A stretch of DNA of 64,000 bases from Bradyrhizobium jicamae (GTDB taxonomy: Bacteria > Pseudomonadota > Alphaproteobacteria > Rhizobiales > Xanthobacteraceae). A program made the position numbers and the translations under genes. Under the pieces are notes generated by a model. It was not told where the DNA came from, did not search any database, and saw nothing but the letters and a program-made list of their open reading frames with translations. Location of the stretch: NCBI RefSeq assembly GCF_018130695.1, contig NZ_JAFCJX010000013.1, positions 1 to 64,000 of the forward strand, read 5' to 3'. Below are positions 52,063-60,971 of the stretch, one piece after another (the first letter of the stretch is position 1; every line of letters begins with the position of its first letter).

Positions 52063-53703
52063 TCATCCGTCGCCCAGCAGCACCTCGCTGACCTCGTCGG
52101 AAAACTGCTTTCGTCGTCCGCCGATCACGACCCATTCCGGATCATCGCGATCCGGCATGGCGCGGGGCAGGCCATGATCGAGCAACGCCCGCGCGCAGCC
52201 GGCCCAATCACCGCCATCGACCGGCGTGTTGAGAGAAGCCCAGGACAGCGAGCCGCAGGCGTTATCGCCGAAGCCATGCTGCTCGGTCCATTCGGCGCCG
52301 TGCGCGAGCAGGAAGCGCGTCAGATCAGCGTCGCCGCGAAACACCGCATGATTGAGTGCCGACGCATCCCAGTCGCCGCCGCGCACCGCGATCGGCCATC
52401 CCAGCCTCACCATCAGCCGCACGCCGGTCTCGCTACCTTCGGAAGCGAGGTCAGGAAGCAATCGCAGTTGTTGCTCAGATAGTGCTTTCGGCAGATCGGG
52501 CCGCTTGGCCTGGATGCGACGCGCCTCGCTTTCGTTGCCTGACGTGCAAGCCGCGACGAACTGCTCTTCGTCGGAGACGTCTTCCAGGCCGGTGCGCTCG
52601 CGCAAGAGATCGGCGACATCAGTCAGGCCGAATTGCAGCGCCAGCCGATAGGCGCTGACGCCATCGGGCGTCGTCACCGCCGCATCCGCGCCGGCATCCA
52701 GCAACGTCGCGATGCATTGGTGGGATCGCCGCCGACGGATCGCCCATAGCAGCGGTGAACCCCAGTCCGTCAGCGGCGGATTCGGCGGCGGCTCGTTCGG
52801 ATCGCCGCCGTGCTGCAACAGCAGCTGCAGGGCAGGGACGTTTTCGAAATCGAGCACGTGATACATCGCGTTCGTCCCGCCGATGCGGGCGCCGTGCTCG
52901 AGCAGCAGGCCCGTCGTCACGAAAGCTTCGAGCGAATGATAGAGCGACTCGTTGTCATCAGGGTTGGCACCGGCATCGAGCAGCATCTTCGTCAGCTCGA
53001 GGTCGTGATTACGTCCCGCTGCGCCATAGAGCGCGGACAGCGGATTGCGCTCGTCGGGCTCTGCAAGTGAGGCCGGCGGCCAGCGGCTGCTGATCTGCTG
53101 GTTGGGATCGGCGCCGGCCTCGAGCAGCAGGCGCGCGCAAGCGTGCAGGCGTGCGCGGAATTCCGCGATCGACAGCAGGCTGGAATGCGTGACAGCAACC
53201 AGCGGCGGCAGTTTCAGCGGTCCGCCCGGGCGATTGATCCAGGTGGAATCCATCGCGATCGCTCGCCGCAGCGCAGCCTCATCGCCGATCACGCAGGCAA
53301 CAGAGGGATCGCCAGCCGCGAGATCAGGTGTCTCGGCGAGCATCCGTGCTGCAACGCGCGGGTTGGCGCGATTGGCGTTGCCATCGACGTCACCGGCGTA
53401 AACAAGTTCGAGCCATCGCATCACACGATCCGCGCGGCCCTTATCAGGTGCCGGTTGCGCCTCGACGTAGCGCGCCAGGTCCTGCCAGGAGAGAAAGCCG
53501 AGATCGCGCGCGACGCAGGATTGCGCGTCGTGCAGCCGGAGATCGAGCGCCGCGATCGCGTCGTCGCTCAGGCCTGCGGCAGACGGAAGTGAGTTGCGGA
53601 AGCGGGACAAGGCCTCGGGCGCGCGCTGGCGATAGAGGCGGATCAGGTCCTTGGCCTGCTTCTTCAGATGATCGAGATTCAATCGCGCGGCCGATCGGTT
53701 CAT
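52063..53703 (-). CDS. Ankyrin repeat protein
   Basis: A 546-residue soluble protein. The first 80 residues are a helical domain (LDHLKKQAKDLIRLYRQ, with LHDAQSCVARDLGFLSWQDL) common at the start of proteobacterial ankyrin proteins. From about 150 on there are about eight ankyrin-type repeats, for example ARLLLEAGADPNQ, TKMLLDAGANPDD, LQLLLQHGGDPNEPP and TRFLLAHGAEWTEQ. It is a protein-interaction scaffold with unknown partners. No effector-export signal is visible. It converges on the peptidoglycan-binding gene with a three-base gap. Confidence 0.88.
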   Translation of the reverse strand: MNRSAARLNLDHLKKQAKDLIRLYRQRAPEALSRFRNSLPSAAGLSDDAIAALDLRLHDAQSCVARDLGFLSWQDLARYVEAQPAPDKGRADRVMRWLELVYAGDVDGNANRANPRVAARMLAETPDLAAGDPSVACVIGDEAALRRAIAMDSTWINRPGGPLKLPPLVAVTHSSLLSIAEFRARLHACARLLLEAGADPNQQISSRWPPASLAEPDERNPLSALYGAAGRNHDLELTKMLLDAGANPDDNESLYHSLEAFVTTGLLLEHGARIGGTNAMYHVLDFENVPALQLLLQHGGDPNEPPPNPPLTDWGSPLLWAIRRRRSHQCIATLLDAGADAAVTTPDGVSAYRLALQFGLTDVADLLRERTGLEDVSDEEQFVAACTSGNESEARRIQAKRPDLPKALSEQQLRLLPDLASEGSETGVRLMVRLGWPIAVRGGDWDASALNHAVFRGDADLTRFLLAHGAEWTEQHGFGDNACGSLSWASLNTPVDGGDWAGCARALLDHGLPRAMPDRDDPEWVVIGGRRKQFSDEVSEVLLGDG

Positions 53704-53907
53704 GGCAACCTCCGTGCATCAACGCCGATGGTCCACAAAACCGGCTGCACAAAGGCTCGATTTGCCGCGTTCGACATGCAAGTGGGTTCAACCCTTCCCG
53801 TGGACCCGGGCGCGGCTTGCATCGCGCATCGCCACGATAGGAAGGTCGCGCGCCAGGGTCAACCCGCGATTGGACGCGGCGTCGCGGCTCGCCTATAGGA
53901 TCGGCCC

Positions 53908-54252
53908 ATGCGATTGAAATCCAGCATTTGGGTGGCCGCCTATCTGCGCCGCTGCCAGACCGAGGGCGTCTTCGGCGCCGTGCGCAAGCGCGGGGCTGAG
54001 GAGGCCGGCGCCGTGTTCGTCAAGGTTGCGACCATGGACGGCAACGCGATGCTCTACGCGCCAGCGCCGCAGACTGTTTATGACGAGGGCCGTCCGGCCG
54101 AGCGTCTGTTCGTGCCGATCGCAGCCCAGGCACTGCCCGAGCTATCGGTCGAGGAGCGGCTGACCAAGGAGCTCCGCTTCGATCCCGACGCCTGGATCGT
54201 CGAGACCGAGGACCGCGCCGGGCGGCATTTTCTGGATCTGGCGAAAAGCTAG
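53908..54252 (+). CDS. DUF1491 family protein
   Basis: A 114-residue protein matching DUF1491, confined to alphaproteobacteria. Conserved parts are LKSSIWVAAYLRRCQTEGVF, AGAVFVKVATMDGNAMLYAP, and RFDPDAWIVETEDRAGRHFL near the end. It looks small, soluble and cytosolic, and its function is unknown. It is divergent from the ankyrin gene (about 200 bases of unassigned sequence) and converges on the second DUF2336 gene with a four-base overlap. Confidence 0.88.
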   Translation: MRLKSSIWVAAYLRRCQTEGVFGAVRKRGAEEAGAVFVKVATMDGNAMLYAPAPQTVYDEGRPAERLFVPIAAQALPELSVEERLTKELRFDPDAWIVETEDRAGRHFLDLAKS

Positions 54253-55220
54253 CGTTCGTCCTGTGAGCGCCGCTTTGCAGGCGCGCTGCCGGGCTGCACG
54301 ACGGGCCTCGTCTGCGACGGCGCCGAGCGTACGCGATGGCGCTCATCGTCATAGAGCGCGGCGCGATACTTCGCGCGGGCCACCGCCATGGTCGAACCGC
54401 GCCAGGCCGCCAGCATCACCAGCGCCGAGCGCTCGCTGAGGCGATCGTAGAGCCGCGACAGGCGGTAGACGTAGTTGACCTGCGAGCCGGCTTCCGGATT
54501 GAGGAACATCAGCACGCGCTGGAACGCCGCGCTGGTCATGTCCAGCGCCTTCATCGCGCAGGCGAGCGGCTCGCCGCCGGCATCATCAACCACTTGCGCT
54601 GCGATCCGCGACGGCAGGATCAGCGCCTCGCCGACCTCCATCGTAAAGCTCTCGACGTCCTCGGCAAACGCGGCCATTTCCAGGATGTGGATCGCGCGCG
54701 AAGCGCGGGCCGGCGGAATTCGCGCCGAGGCCTTCAGCGGCGTCTCGTGCAGATTGTGCAGGATCTGGGCGCGCTCGCCGGCCGCGGCGGCGAAGAACAT
54801 GTCGGAGATTTCGGCGGCATCGTTCGGCCGCATCGCAAGACTCGACGCCATCCGCAACTGCGCCTCGGTCGGCGCCTTCACCGGCGCTGTCGGAGTTGGT
54901 GCGGCCGGAATCGCGGAGGCGGTGGGCATCGCCGGGTGGGAATGACCATGACGCAGGCCGAGCTTGTCCAGAATCTCGGCGGGCGTCGCCGGATAGATCG
55001 CCAGCCGCGCCCGCACGGCGGCGCGTGTGGTGTCGTCGACCTCGTCGATCAGGCGCGAGGCCAGCTCGACGAATTGGCGCTCTTCATCGGCGGAGTGGGC
55101 GCTGGCCTGCACATAGAGATCGGTCAGCACGCGCAGCAGTGTCGGGCGAATGTCGACCCCCTCGCGGCGAGAGAGCGTCAACAGCCCAGTGAGTCCAGGA
55201 AGTAGTGGAGCTGTGCTCAT
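54249..55220 (-). CDS. DUF2336 domain protein (second of two)
   Basis: A 323-residue helical protein of the DUF2336 family, shorter than the one at 17 kb. Conserved pieces are VDIRPTLLRVLTDLYVQASA, FVELASRLIDEVDDTTRAAV and VNYVYRLSRLYDRLSERSAL. An Ala/Pro-rich linker lies at about 95-115, and the basic C-terminal tail is disordered. A perfect CtrA box sits 71 bases upstream of its ATG, so expression is probably tied to the cell cycle. The biochemical role is unknown. Confidence 0.85.
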   Translation of the reverse strand: MSTAPLLPGLTGLLTLSRREGVDIRPTLLRVLTDLYVQASAHSADEERQFVELASRLIDEVDDTTRAAVRARLAIYPATPAEILDKLGLRHGHSHPAMPTASAIPAAPTPTAPVKAPTEAQLRMASSLAMRPNDAAEISDMFFAAAAGERAQILHNLHETPLKASARIPPARASRAIHILEMAAFAEDVESFTMEVGEALILPSRIAAQVVDDAGGEPLACAMKALDMTSAAFQRVLMFLNPEAGSQVNYVYRLSRLYDRLSERSALVMLAAWRGSTMAVARAKYRAALYDDERHRVRSAPSQTRPVVQPGSAPAKRRSQDER

Positions 55221-55290
55221 CTCTTGCGTACGCGACTTCAGGGTATTGCGACCGTGAAAACCTTGTTGAGGCGAGCCTACGCGGCGCGCT

Positions 55291-55305
55291 TTAAGAGGCG
55301 GTTAA
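55291..55305 (-). promoter_or_regulatory. CtrA box for the DUF2336 gene
   Basis: TTAAGAGGCGGTTAA is a perfect TTAA-N7-TTAA. It is 71 bases upstream of the minus-strand DUF2336 start, a usual place for CtrA to meet a promoter. It is one of two perfect sites in this 263-base divergent region. Confidence 0.65.
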
Positions 55306-55396
55306 GGAAAACAAGCCGTGAAGCCGATCGCTCGCATTCGAGGCACGTGTCCGGCGCGACACAGCGGCCACATCCGTAAACGCACGCAGGCGGGGC

Positions 55397-55411
55397 TTAA
55401 GATGTCATTAA
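55397..55411 (+). promoter_or_regulatory. CtrA box for the small protein-lipoprotein unit
   Basis: TTAAGATGTCATTAA followed by CC matches TTAA-N7-TTAACC. It is 72 bases upstream of the plus-strand ATG at 55484. Its spacing mirrors that of the box at 55291 for the divergent gene. Confidence 0.65.
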
Positions 55412-55483
55412 CCACGTTGCGGTCTTAATCGGGCCGTCGCCGGGCAAATCACGTCCCGTGCGGGGGCCAGAGAGAAACGGAAC

Positions 55484-55678
55484 ATGGGGACCATCATCGA
55501 ATTTCCGGCGGATGCGGCGACGCGGCGTCCGAGCGTGATGGGCGCCGCAGGCGAGGGCATGGGCACGGTGCTGATCCTTCCCGTCGTCCGGATCGAGCGC
55601 GAGACCACCGAGACCGGTGGCGGGCGCGGACCGGAAGCGGGTACTGCACCCGGCCGCCGTCGCCGTCGGCGCTCCTGA
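55484..55678 (+). CDS. 64-residue conserved small protein
   Basis: A short protein with an ordered N-terminal part (MGTIIEFPADAATRRPSVMG, GMGTVLILPVVRIERETT) and a Gly-rich, strongly basic tail ending RRRRRRS. There is no signal peptide; the tail could bind nucleic acid or membrane. A GAGAG purine stretch precedes the ATG. It lies 16 bases before the lipoprotein gene and downstream of a CtrA box, so it is the first gene of a two-gene unit. Family not recognised. The length and placement make it likely real. Confidence 0.6.
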   Translation: MGTIIEFPADAATRRPSVMGAAGEGMGTVLILPVVRIERETTETGGGRGPEAGTAPGRRRRRRS

Positions 55679-55694
55679 CACAGAGGATATTGCA

Positions 55695-56465
55695 ATGCCG
55701 GTGCTGCCGATCCGGATCGCCGGGTCTCGGTCGTTTCCGGCCTTGATGATTGCATTGGTTTGCGCCGCGCTCGGCGGCTGCAGTGGCGGCGATTTCGGCC
55801 GCACCCGCGCGGACTTCCGCAACGACGACATGCATCGCTGGCTCGGCGCCGAGGCGACCGGCAGCATCGGCATGAAGGCGTCGCAGTTCCAACTGACCGA
55901 GGGCGAGCGCCAGATGCGCGATCTCGCCTATCCCTTCATCGAGCCGCCGCATACGCGCCCGGCCTGGAAGAGCGTGTTCGGCGACTACCAGCCGCTGCCC
56001 GCGCCATGGCGGCAGAGGATCGTGTTCGACCGCACCGCCTATGGCCGCTCGCTGATCGACGAGCCGCACCGCTCCTGGGCCTCGCGCTATTCGCTGATGA
56101 TCGACGACGTGCGCGACGACATCACCCGCTTCGAACCGTTCTTCGCCTGCGCCGCCCGCGTCATCGAGCTCGACCGCAGGCGTGCCGCCAGCCTCGACAA
56201 GGTCTCTGATTTGTCGCCGCGGGAGCGGGCGGACGCGATCGCGCGGATGGAAGAGAACACGCTGATCGTGCAGTGGGTGCAGCAGAGCCTAGAGCGGCGG
56301 ATCTCGGCCTATCGCTGGGCGCTGGAGCGGCTGGTGATCCAGGCGCCCGACGGCATGGCCGCCGATGTCGATCGCCAGATCGGCGAACTTGCGCGGCTGA
56401 CCGCCAATCCGCCGATCATCGGTGCACCGCCGGTCATCGGCGAGGCCGTGGTGACCAAGGGCTGA
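55695..56465 (+). CDS. Lipoprotein, unknown function
   Basis: A 256-residue envelope lipoprotein. The signal ends in a lipobox (ALVCAALGGC), so the mature chain begins at that Cys. The mature protein is helical and charged, with conserved-looking pieces FRNDDMHRWLGAEATGSIGM, GERQMRDLAYPFIEPPHTRP and SWASRYSLMIDDVRDDITRF. The ATG at 55695 has AGAGGA upstream. It is second in the unit with the 64-residue protein under the CtrA box. No family is recognised. Confidence 0.78.
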   Translation: MPVLPIRIAGSRSFPALMIALVCAALGGCSGGDFGRTRADFRNDDMHRWLGAEATGSIGMKASQFQLTEGERQMRDLAYPFIEPPHTRPAWKSVFGDYQPLPAPWRQRIVFDRTAYGRSLIDEPHRSWASRYSLMIDDVRDDITRFEPFFACAARVIELDRRRAASLDKVSDLSPRERADAIARMEENTLIVQWVQQSLERRISAYRWALERLVIQAPDGMAADVDRQIGELARLTANPPIIGAPPVIGEAVVTKG

Positions 56466-56490
56466 CTGTCTTCGCACCTGAGTTTCCCAT

Positions 56491-57114
56491 TTACTTCTTC
56501 TTCGCCGGCGGCGGCGGGGCAGGTGCCGGCGCGGGCCGCGGCTCCTGCTTGGCGGGGGTCGGCGGGGCGTCGACCTGCACGCTGCAGCGTGCGGCCTGCA
56601 GCGAGGCCTGGGCCTGCGGCATCAGGCCGGGCTCGGCGGCGAGCGCCTTCAACAGGATCAGGCCGGTCTCGGTCGGGGAATCGATGATCAGCCGGTCGGC
56701 GGCGGTGACTTCCTCGTCCTCCGGCAGCGCGTTGTGCTGCGCTTCGGTCATCAGGTCGAGCTCGATCACGCGCTTGCCGGCAGAGCGGTCGTTGATCGCG
56801 TAATAGGCGACCTCGTTGCGGGTGTAGAACGACACCGAGGTGTAGGACTGGCTGACCGGCACCGTCAGCTTGATCGGCCCGGTGGAGAGATCGTAGCGGC
56901 AGATCGCCATTGCGAACGCCGGGTCCATGAACGGCATCGGCGAGCTGCCGGGCTCGGCCAGCGGCAGCTGCGTCACCTCGTTCTGCTTCGTCATCGGCGT
57001 CAGCCGCGAATAGGCATCCTGCGAGGCGACCCGCGGCAGCGCCAGCACGCTGACGAGATGCACAATGCCGCCGAGCAGCACGCCTGCGATGATGGCGAAG
57101 GCGATCCGGATCAT
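56491..57114 (-). CDS. DUF1254-like exported protein
   Basis: A 207-residue protein with one N-terminal helix (IRIAFAIIAGVLLGGIVHLV), an extracytoplasmic domain resembling DUF1254 (DPAFAMAICRYDLSTGPIKL, YTSVSFYTRNEVAYYAINDR) and a Pro/Ala/Lys tail. Its ATG overlaps the stop of the DUF1214 gene upstream (ATGA at 57111-57114). DUF1254 and DUF1214 proteins are commonly paired or fused; their function is unknown. Confidence 0.82.
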   Translation of the reverse strand: MIRIAFAIIAGVLLGGIVHLVSVLALPRVASQDAYSRLTPMTKQNEVTQLPLAEPGSSPMPFMDPAFAMAICRYDLSTGPIKLTVPVSQSYTSVSFYTRNEVAYYAINDRSAGKRVIELDLMTEAQHNALPEDEEVTAADRLIIDSPTETGLILLKALAAEPGLMPQAQASLQAARCSVQVDAPPTPAKQEPRPAPAPAPPPPAKKK

Positions 57115-57689
57115 GGGCAGCCCACCGTCGCAATCGCCGGCATCGGCGCATCGCGCTGGGTGCGCGTGGCCACGCCGACCGGCGTGTCGTACAGCCGCAG
57201 CATCAGCGAATAGCGCTCGATGCCGCCGGTCGGCAGCCAGTTGCCGGCGCGCGAGCGCGAGGCGATGCGGATCTCGAACGAGCCGTCGGAGCCGCGGATG
57301 ATCTCCTGGCTGGTGAAGCCGTAACGCTGCAGCGTGTTGGCGACGAGGTGGCCCTTCTGGTCGAACAGTGTCAGCGTCCAGAACCGCGCCGGCGGCGTCA
57401 CGCCGCTGACCACGATATCGCAGCGGCCGTCGAGCGGCTTCTTCCTGTCGTCCGACGTGGCGGTGAAGGCGATGCCGTCGCCGGTGCCGACCGGCAGCTC
57501 GCCGCTGCGCGCGATGGTGGCGCGCGAATAGGGATCGACGTCGGCGGTGCCGTTCTTCGGCCGCGCGGTCCAGGCGCCGATCTTCAACGTACCCAAATCG
57601 GTGCCGCGCGTCGCTGTGACGTAGGTCGAGCCGAGGCCGACCGCAGTGGCGATCGCAAGCGCGAGCAAGGTGATGAGGATCAGCCGCAC
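57111..57689 (-). CDS. DUF1214-like exported protein
   Basis: A 192-residue protein with an N-terminal helix or signal (LILITLLALAIATAVGLGST) and a beta-rich DUF1214 domain: RCDIVVSGVTPPARFWTLTL, FDQKGHLVANTLQRYGFTSQ, and SRAGNWLPTGGIERYSLMLR near the end. It is translationally coupled to the DUF1254-like gene. It starts four bases after the penicillin-binding protein stop on the same strand, so all three may be cotranscribed. Confidence 0.85.
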   Translation of the reverse strand: MRLILITLLALAIATAVGLGSTYVTATRGTDLGTLKIGAWTARPKNGTADVDPYSRATIARSGELPVGTGDGIAFTATSDDRKKPLDGRCDIVVSGVTPPARFWTLTLFDQKGHLVANTLQRYGFTSQEIIRGSDGSFEIRIASRSRAGNWLPTGGIERYSLMLRLYDTPVGVATRTQRDAPMPAIATVGCP

Positions 57690-57693
57690 GTCG

Positions 57694-59967
57694 TCAGTTC
57701 TTGCGTGGTGCAGTCGTTGGTGTGCCGTCGGGACCAGCGGCGGCGTAATTCTCGGGGAAGGCCAGCGCGCTCGAAGAGTCCGCCTTCTGCCTGGCGGGCT
57801 CGTTCAGCGTGGTCGCGCCGACGGTCTTGGCCGCATCGTCGAGCATCTTCTCGACCCGCACCAAAATGTCGGCGCCGCGCTTGGTCAGCACCGGCGGCGG
57901 ACCGGGCTTGGTCTCCAGCACCCGCGGCGCGGCGTTGGCCTGCGCGGCTGCCGGCTGCGGCGGCAGCTTCTGGCCCATGCCGACGCCGACCAGCTCCTTC
58001 ACTTCGACGCCCTGATGCGCGACTTCCATGATGTCGTGCCAGGTCTGCGCCGGCAGCGAGCCGCCGGTCATGCGGTTGGTCGGCGAATAGTCGTCATTGC
58101 CGTACCAGACCGCGCAGGTGAAGTTGCCGGTGTACCCGACGAACCAGGCGTCACGATAGGCATTGGTGGTGCCGGTCTTGCCCGCGGTTGGAATGCCGTC
58201 GAGCGCCGCGCGGCGCGCGGTGCCTTCGCTGACCACGTGGCTCATCATGCCCGCCATGTCTGACGCAACCGAAGCCGGGATCGCCTGCTTCGGCTTCGGC
58301 CCGTCGCGATCCCAGCGCCAGACCAGGTCGCCGGCGCCGGTGCGCACTTCCAGCACGGCATGCGGCGTCACCGACTTGCCCCGGTTCGGGAAGGTCGCAT
58401 ACGCCACGGCGTGCTCGAGCACGGTGACTTCGTCGGAGCCGATCGGCATCGACGGCGTGTCCGGCAGCGGCGCCTTGAGGCCGAAGCGGCGCGCGACCTC
58501 GACGATCTTGGCGCGGCCGGCCTTCGGGCCTTCCTTGCCGCCGAGCGCGATCGACAGTTTGACCGGCACGACGTTGATCGAGCGGGTGATCGCCTGCGTC
58601 AGCGTCACCGAGCCTGAGTAGGAATGGCCATAGTTCTGCGGACACCAATTGCCGATGCAGACCGGGCCGTCGACCACGATCGAGGTCGGCTTGAAGCCGT
58701 TGAGGAGAGCCGTGGTGTAGACGTAAGGCTTGAACGAGGAGCCGGGCTGGCGATAGGCGTCGGTCGCGCGGTTGAACTGGCTGGCGCCATAGTCGCGGCC
58801 GCCGACCATGGCGCGGACGCCGCCGTCGAGATCGGCCACCACGGTCGAGGCCTGCGTCGCGTGATAGTCGCGACCGAACTGGCGGAGCTGGTTCTCGATC
58901 GCATCTTCGGCGGCGCGCTGCACCTTCATGTCGATCGCGGTGCGGACCACGAAGACGCGCTCGGTGTAGGACTTCGGGAAGGTGTCGACCAGCTTGCGCA
59001 TCTCGTCGAAGGCGTAGTCGAGATAGTAGTTCGGCGATTGCTCGTCGCGGCGGTCGACGGCGACGGCCGGATTGCGGCGGGCACCGAACACCTGGCCCTC
59101 GGTCATGAAGCCGGCATCGACGAGGTTGTCGAGCACGACGTTGGCGCGGGCGCGCGCCGCGGGCAGGTTGATGTGCGGGGCGTATTTGGTCGGCGCCTTG
59201 AACAGGCCGGCGAGCATCGCGGATTCCGCGAGGTTGACGTCGCGGGCCGACTTGTTGAAGTAGAAATGCGCGGCGCCGTCGACGCCGAAAGTGCCGCCGC
59301 CCATGTAGGCGCGATCGAGATAGAGTTTGAGGATTTCGTTCTTGGTCAGGCGGAATTCGAGCCACACCGCCAGGAACGCTTCCTTGACCTTGCGCTCGAT
59401 GGTGCGCTCGTTGTTCAGGAACAGGTTCTTGGCGAGTTGCTGGGTGATCGACGAACCGCCCTGGCGTACGCCGCCGGCCTGCGCGTTGGTGACGAGCGCG
59501 CGGGCAAGGCCCGGGAAGTCGATGCCGTAATGGTCATAGAAGCGGCGGTCTTCGGTGGCGAGCGTCGCCTTGATCAGATTGTCCGGAAAGTCTTCCAGCG
59601 GAATCGAGTCGTTGTGCTTGATGCCGCGGCTGCCGATCGGATTGCCGTAGCGATCGAGGAACGTCACCGCGAGGTCGGATTTCTTCAGCCAGTCCTCGTC
59701 CGCGGTCTCGCGGAACGCGGGGATCGCCAGCGTCAGCATCAACACCATGCCGCCGAGGCCGATGGTGGCGGCTTCCGACAGCGGCTCGATGAACACCCAG
59801 CGCTTCCAGCGGCCGACATAGAAGCGGTCCATGAAGGTGGAGAAGCGCTCATAGAGCTCGCGCAGGCCCTTGGCCGACGAGAACAGCGTCGAGTCGATAC
59901 GCGCATCCAGGTCCAGGAAGAAGTTCCGGACCTTCTGCTTCCAATGCGGCGGTAGGATCTGGCGCAC
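57694..59967 (-). CDS. Class A penicillin-binding protein (PBP1A-like)
   Basis: About 757 residues: a bifunctional peptidoglycan glycosyltransferase and transpeptidase. One transmembrane helix lies near residue 75. The glycosyltransferase domain has TLATEDRRFYDHYGIDF with the catalytic Glu, RQGGSSITQQLAKNLF, and VKEAFLAVWLEFRLTKNEIL. The transpeptidase domain has the SxxK motif in RQPGSSFKPYVY, SIN in ITRSINVV, and KTGTT. I take the GTG at 59967 (VRQILPPHWKQKVRNFF) as start; a TTG at 60060 is possible but adds an unrelated leader. It is followed by the DUF1214/DUF1254 pair. Confidence 0.94.
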   Translation of the reverse strand: MRQILPPHWKQKVRNFFLDLDARIDSTLFSSAKGLRELYERFSTFMDRFYVGRWKRWVFIEPLSEAATIGLGGMVLMLTLAIPAFRETADEDWLKKSDLAVTFLDRYGNPIGSRGIKHNDSIPLEDFPDNLIKATLATEDRRFYDHYGIDFPGLARALVTNAQAGGVRQGGSSITQQLAKNLFLNNERTIERKVKEAFLAVWLEFRLTKNEILKLYLDRAYMGGGTFGVDGAAHFYFNKSARDVNLAESAMLAGLFKAPTKYAPHINLPAARARANVVLDNLVDAGFMTEGQVFGARRNPAVAVDRRDEQSPNYYLDYAFDEMRKLVDTFPKSYTERVFVVRTAIDMKVQRAAEDAIENQLRQFGRDYHATQASTVVADLDGGVRAMVGGRDYGASQFNRATDAYRQPGSSFKPYVYTTALLNGFKPTSIVVDGPVCIGNWCPQNYGHSYSGSVTLTQAITRSINVVPVKLSIALGGKEGPKAGRAKIVEVARRFGLKAPLPDTPSMPIGSDEVTVLEHAVAYATFPNRGKSVTPHAVLEVRTGAGDLVWRWDRDGPKPKQAIPASVASDMAGMMSHVVSEGTARRAALDGIPTAGKTGTTNAYRDAWFVGYTGNFTCAVWYGNDDYSPTNRMTGGSLPAQTWHDIMEVAHQGVEVKELVGVGMGQKLPPQPAAAQANAAPRVLETKPGPPPVLTKRGADILVRVEKMLDDAAKTVGATTLNEPARQKADSSSALAFPENYAAAGPDGTPTTAPRKN

Positions 59968-60251
59968 TTGGGGACTGGGCCCTTGATCAGTTCGACAGCG
60001 CTGCCGGCGCCCAAGCGGGGCAGGGGCAAGCGTCTTGCTTCGATGTTGCGGCAAACCCAAGGCGCTTTTGCGTCATTGGGGACTCGGAGGCTGTTCTATC
60101 CGAGCGGCGGCCATAAACCAATGGCGCGGCTATCGAATTTAATGAAAGCCCTAACGCCTTCAACGGCTTTTGTCGTCCCGCAAAACCACCCCCTTGCGCT
60201 GCCCCGGACCACACCCCAAGAAGAGGCCAAGAGAGGTTAGAACAGGGAATC

Positions 60252-60767
60252 ATGACCGCACCGCCCAAGCATGCTTCCAGCCAGGAGGGATTCTTCTGGA
60301 AAACCAAGACGTTGGAAGAGATGTCCAACGCCGAATGGGAAAGCCTGTGCGACGGCTGTGCGCGCTGCTGCCTGGAGAAGCTCGAGGACGAGGATACGGG
60401 GAAGATCTACTTCACCCATATCTCCTGCAAGCTGCTCGATGCCGGCTCCTGCACCTGCAAGGACTACCAGAACCGTTCCGACCAGGTTCCGGACTGCGTC
60501 CGCCTGACGCCCGAAAACGTCCGTACCCTGAACTGGCTGCCGCCGAGCTGCGGCTACAAGCTCGTCGCCGAGGGCAAGGACCTTTACTGGTGGCATCCCC
60601 TGATTTCCGGTGATCCCAACACCGTGCACGAGGCCGGTGTCTCCGTGCGCGGCCGGGTCGAGGGCACCGAGATCGACGTCAACGACGAAGATCTCGAGGA
60701 TCACATCGTGCAGTGGCCGGGGCTGCTGCCGAAGCGCGCGCGGCTGAAGAAGCGGCCCAAGATCTGA
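60252..60767 (+). CDS. YcgN-like (UPF0260) cysteine-cluster protein
   Basis: A 171-residue soluble protein. The cysteine cluster LCDGCARCCLEKLED near residues 32-46 and later CTCKDYQNR and VPDCVRL suggest a metal or Fe-S site. Other UPF0260 hallmarks are the aromatic segment EGKDLYWWHPLISGD and HIVQWPGLLPKR. Function unknown. AGGG precedes the ATG. It is divergent from the penicillin-binding protein gene, with about 280 bases between. Confidence 0.93.
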   Translation: MTAPPKHASSQEGFFWKTKTLEEMSNAEWESLCDGCARCCLEKLEDEDTGKIYFTHISCKLLDAGSCTCKDYQNRSDQVPDCVRLTPENVRTLNWLPPSCGYKLVAEGKDLYWWHPLISGDPNTVHEAGVSVRGRVEGTEIDVNDEDLEDHIVQWPGLLPKRARLKKRPKI

Positions 60768-60845
60768 AGCTCGAAGGTCTGAACGACGCGCATCTGAACG
60801 CGCGAGGCTGTTGATCACGTCATCGCGAGAAGACGCTTGCGGGAT

Positions 60846-60865
60846 GCACCCATGCGCTTGGGTGC
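60846..60865 (+). terminator. Hairpin after the YcgN-like gene
   Basis: GCACCCA (60846-60852) pairs with TGGGTGC (60859-60865) over a six-base loop, about 80 bases beyond the stop. No T-tract follows. It is a possible terminator. Confidence 0.4.
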
Positions 60866-60971
60866 CTGCCTCAGCATCGATTTGCTGCGTAGATTGCAGC
60901 TGAGAGAATGATTCCGCCGCCGCGGCCGGCGACGTAGCCGCTTTACGCCACATAGCAGCATTACGCCCGAA

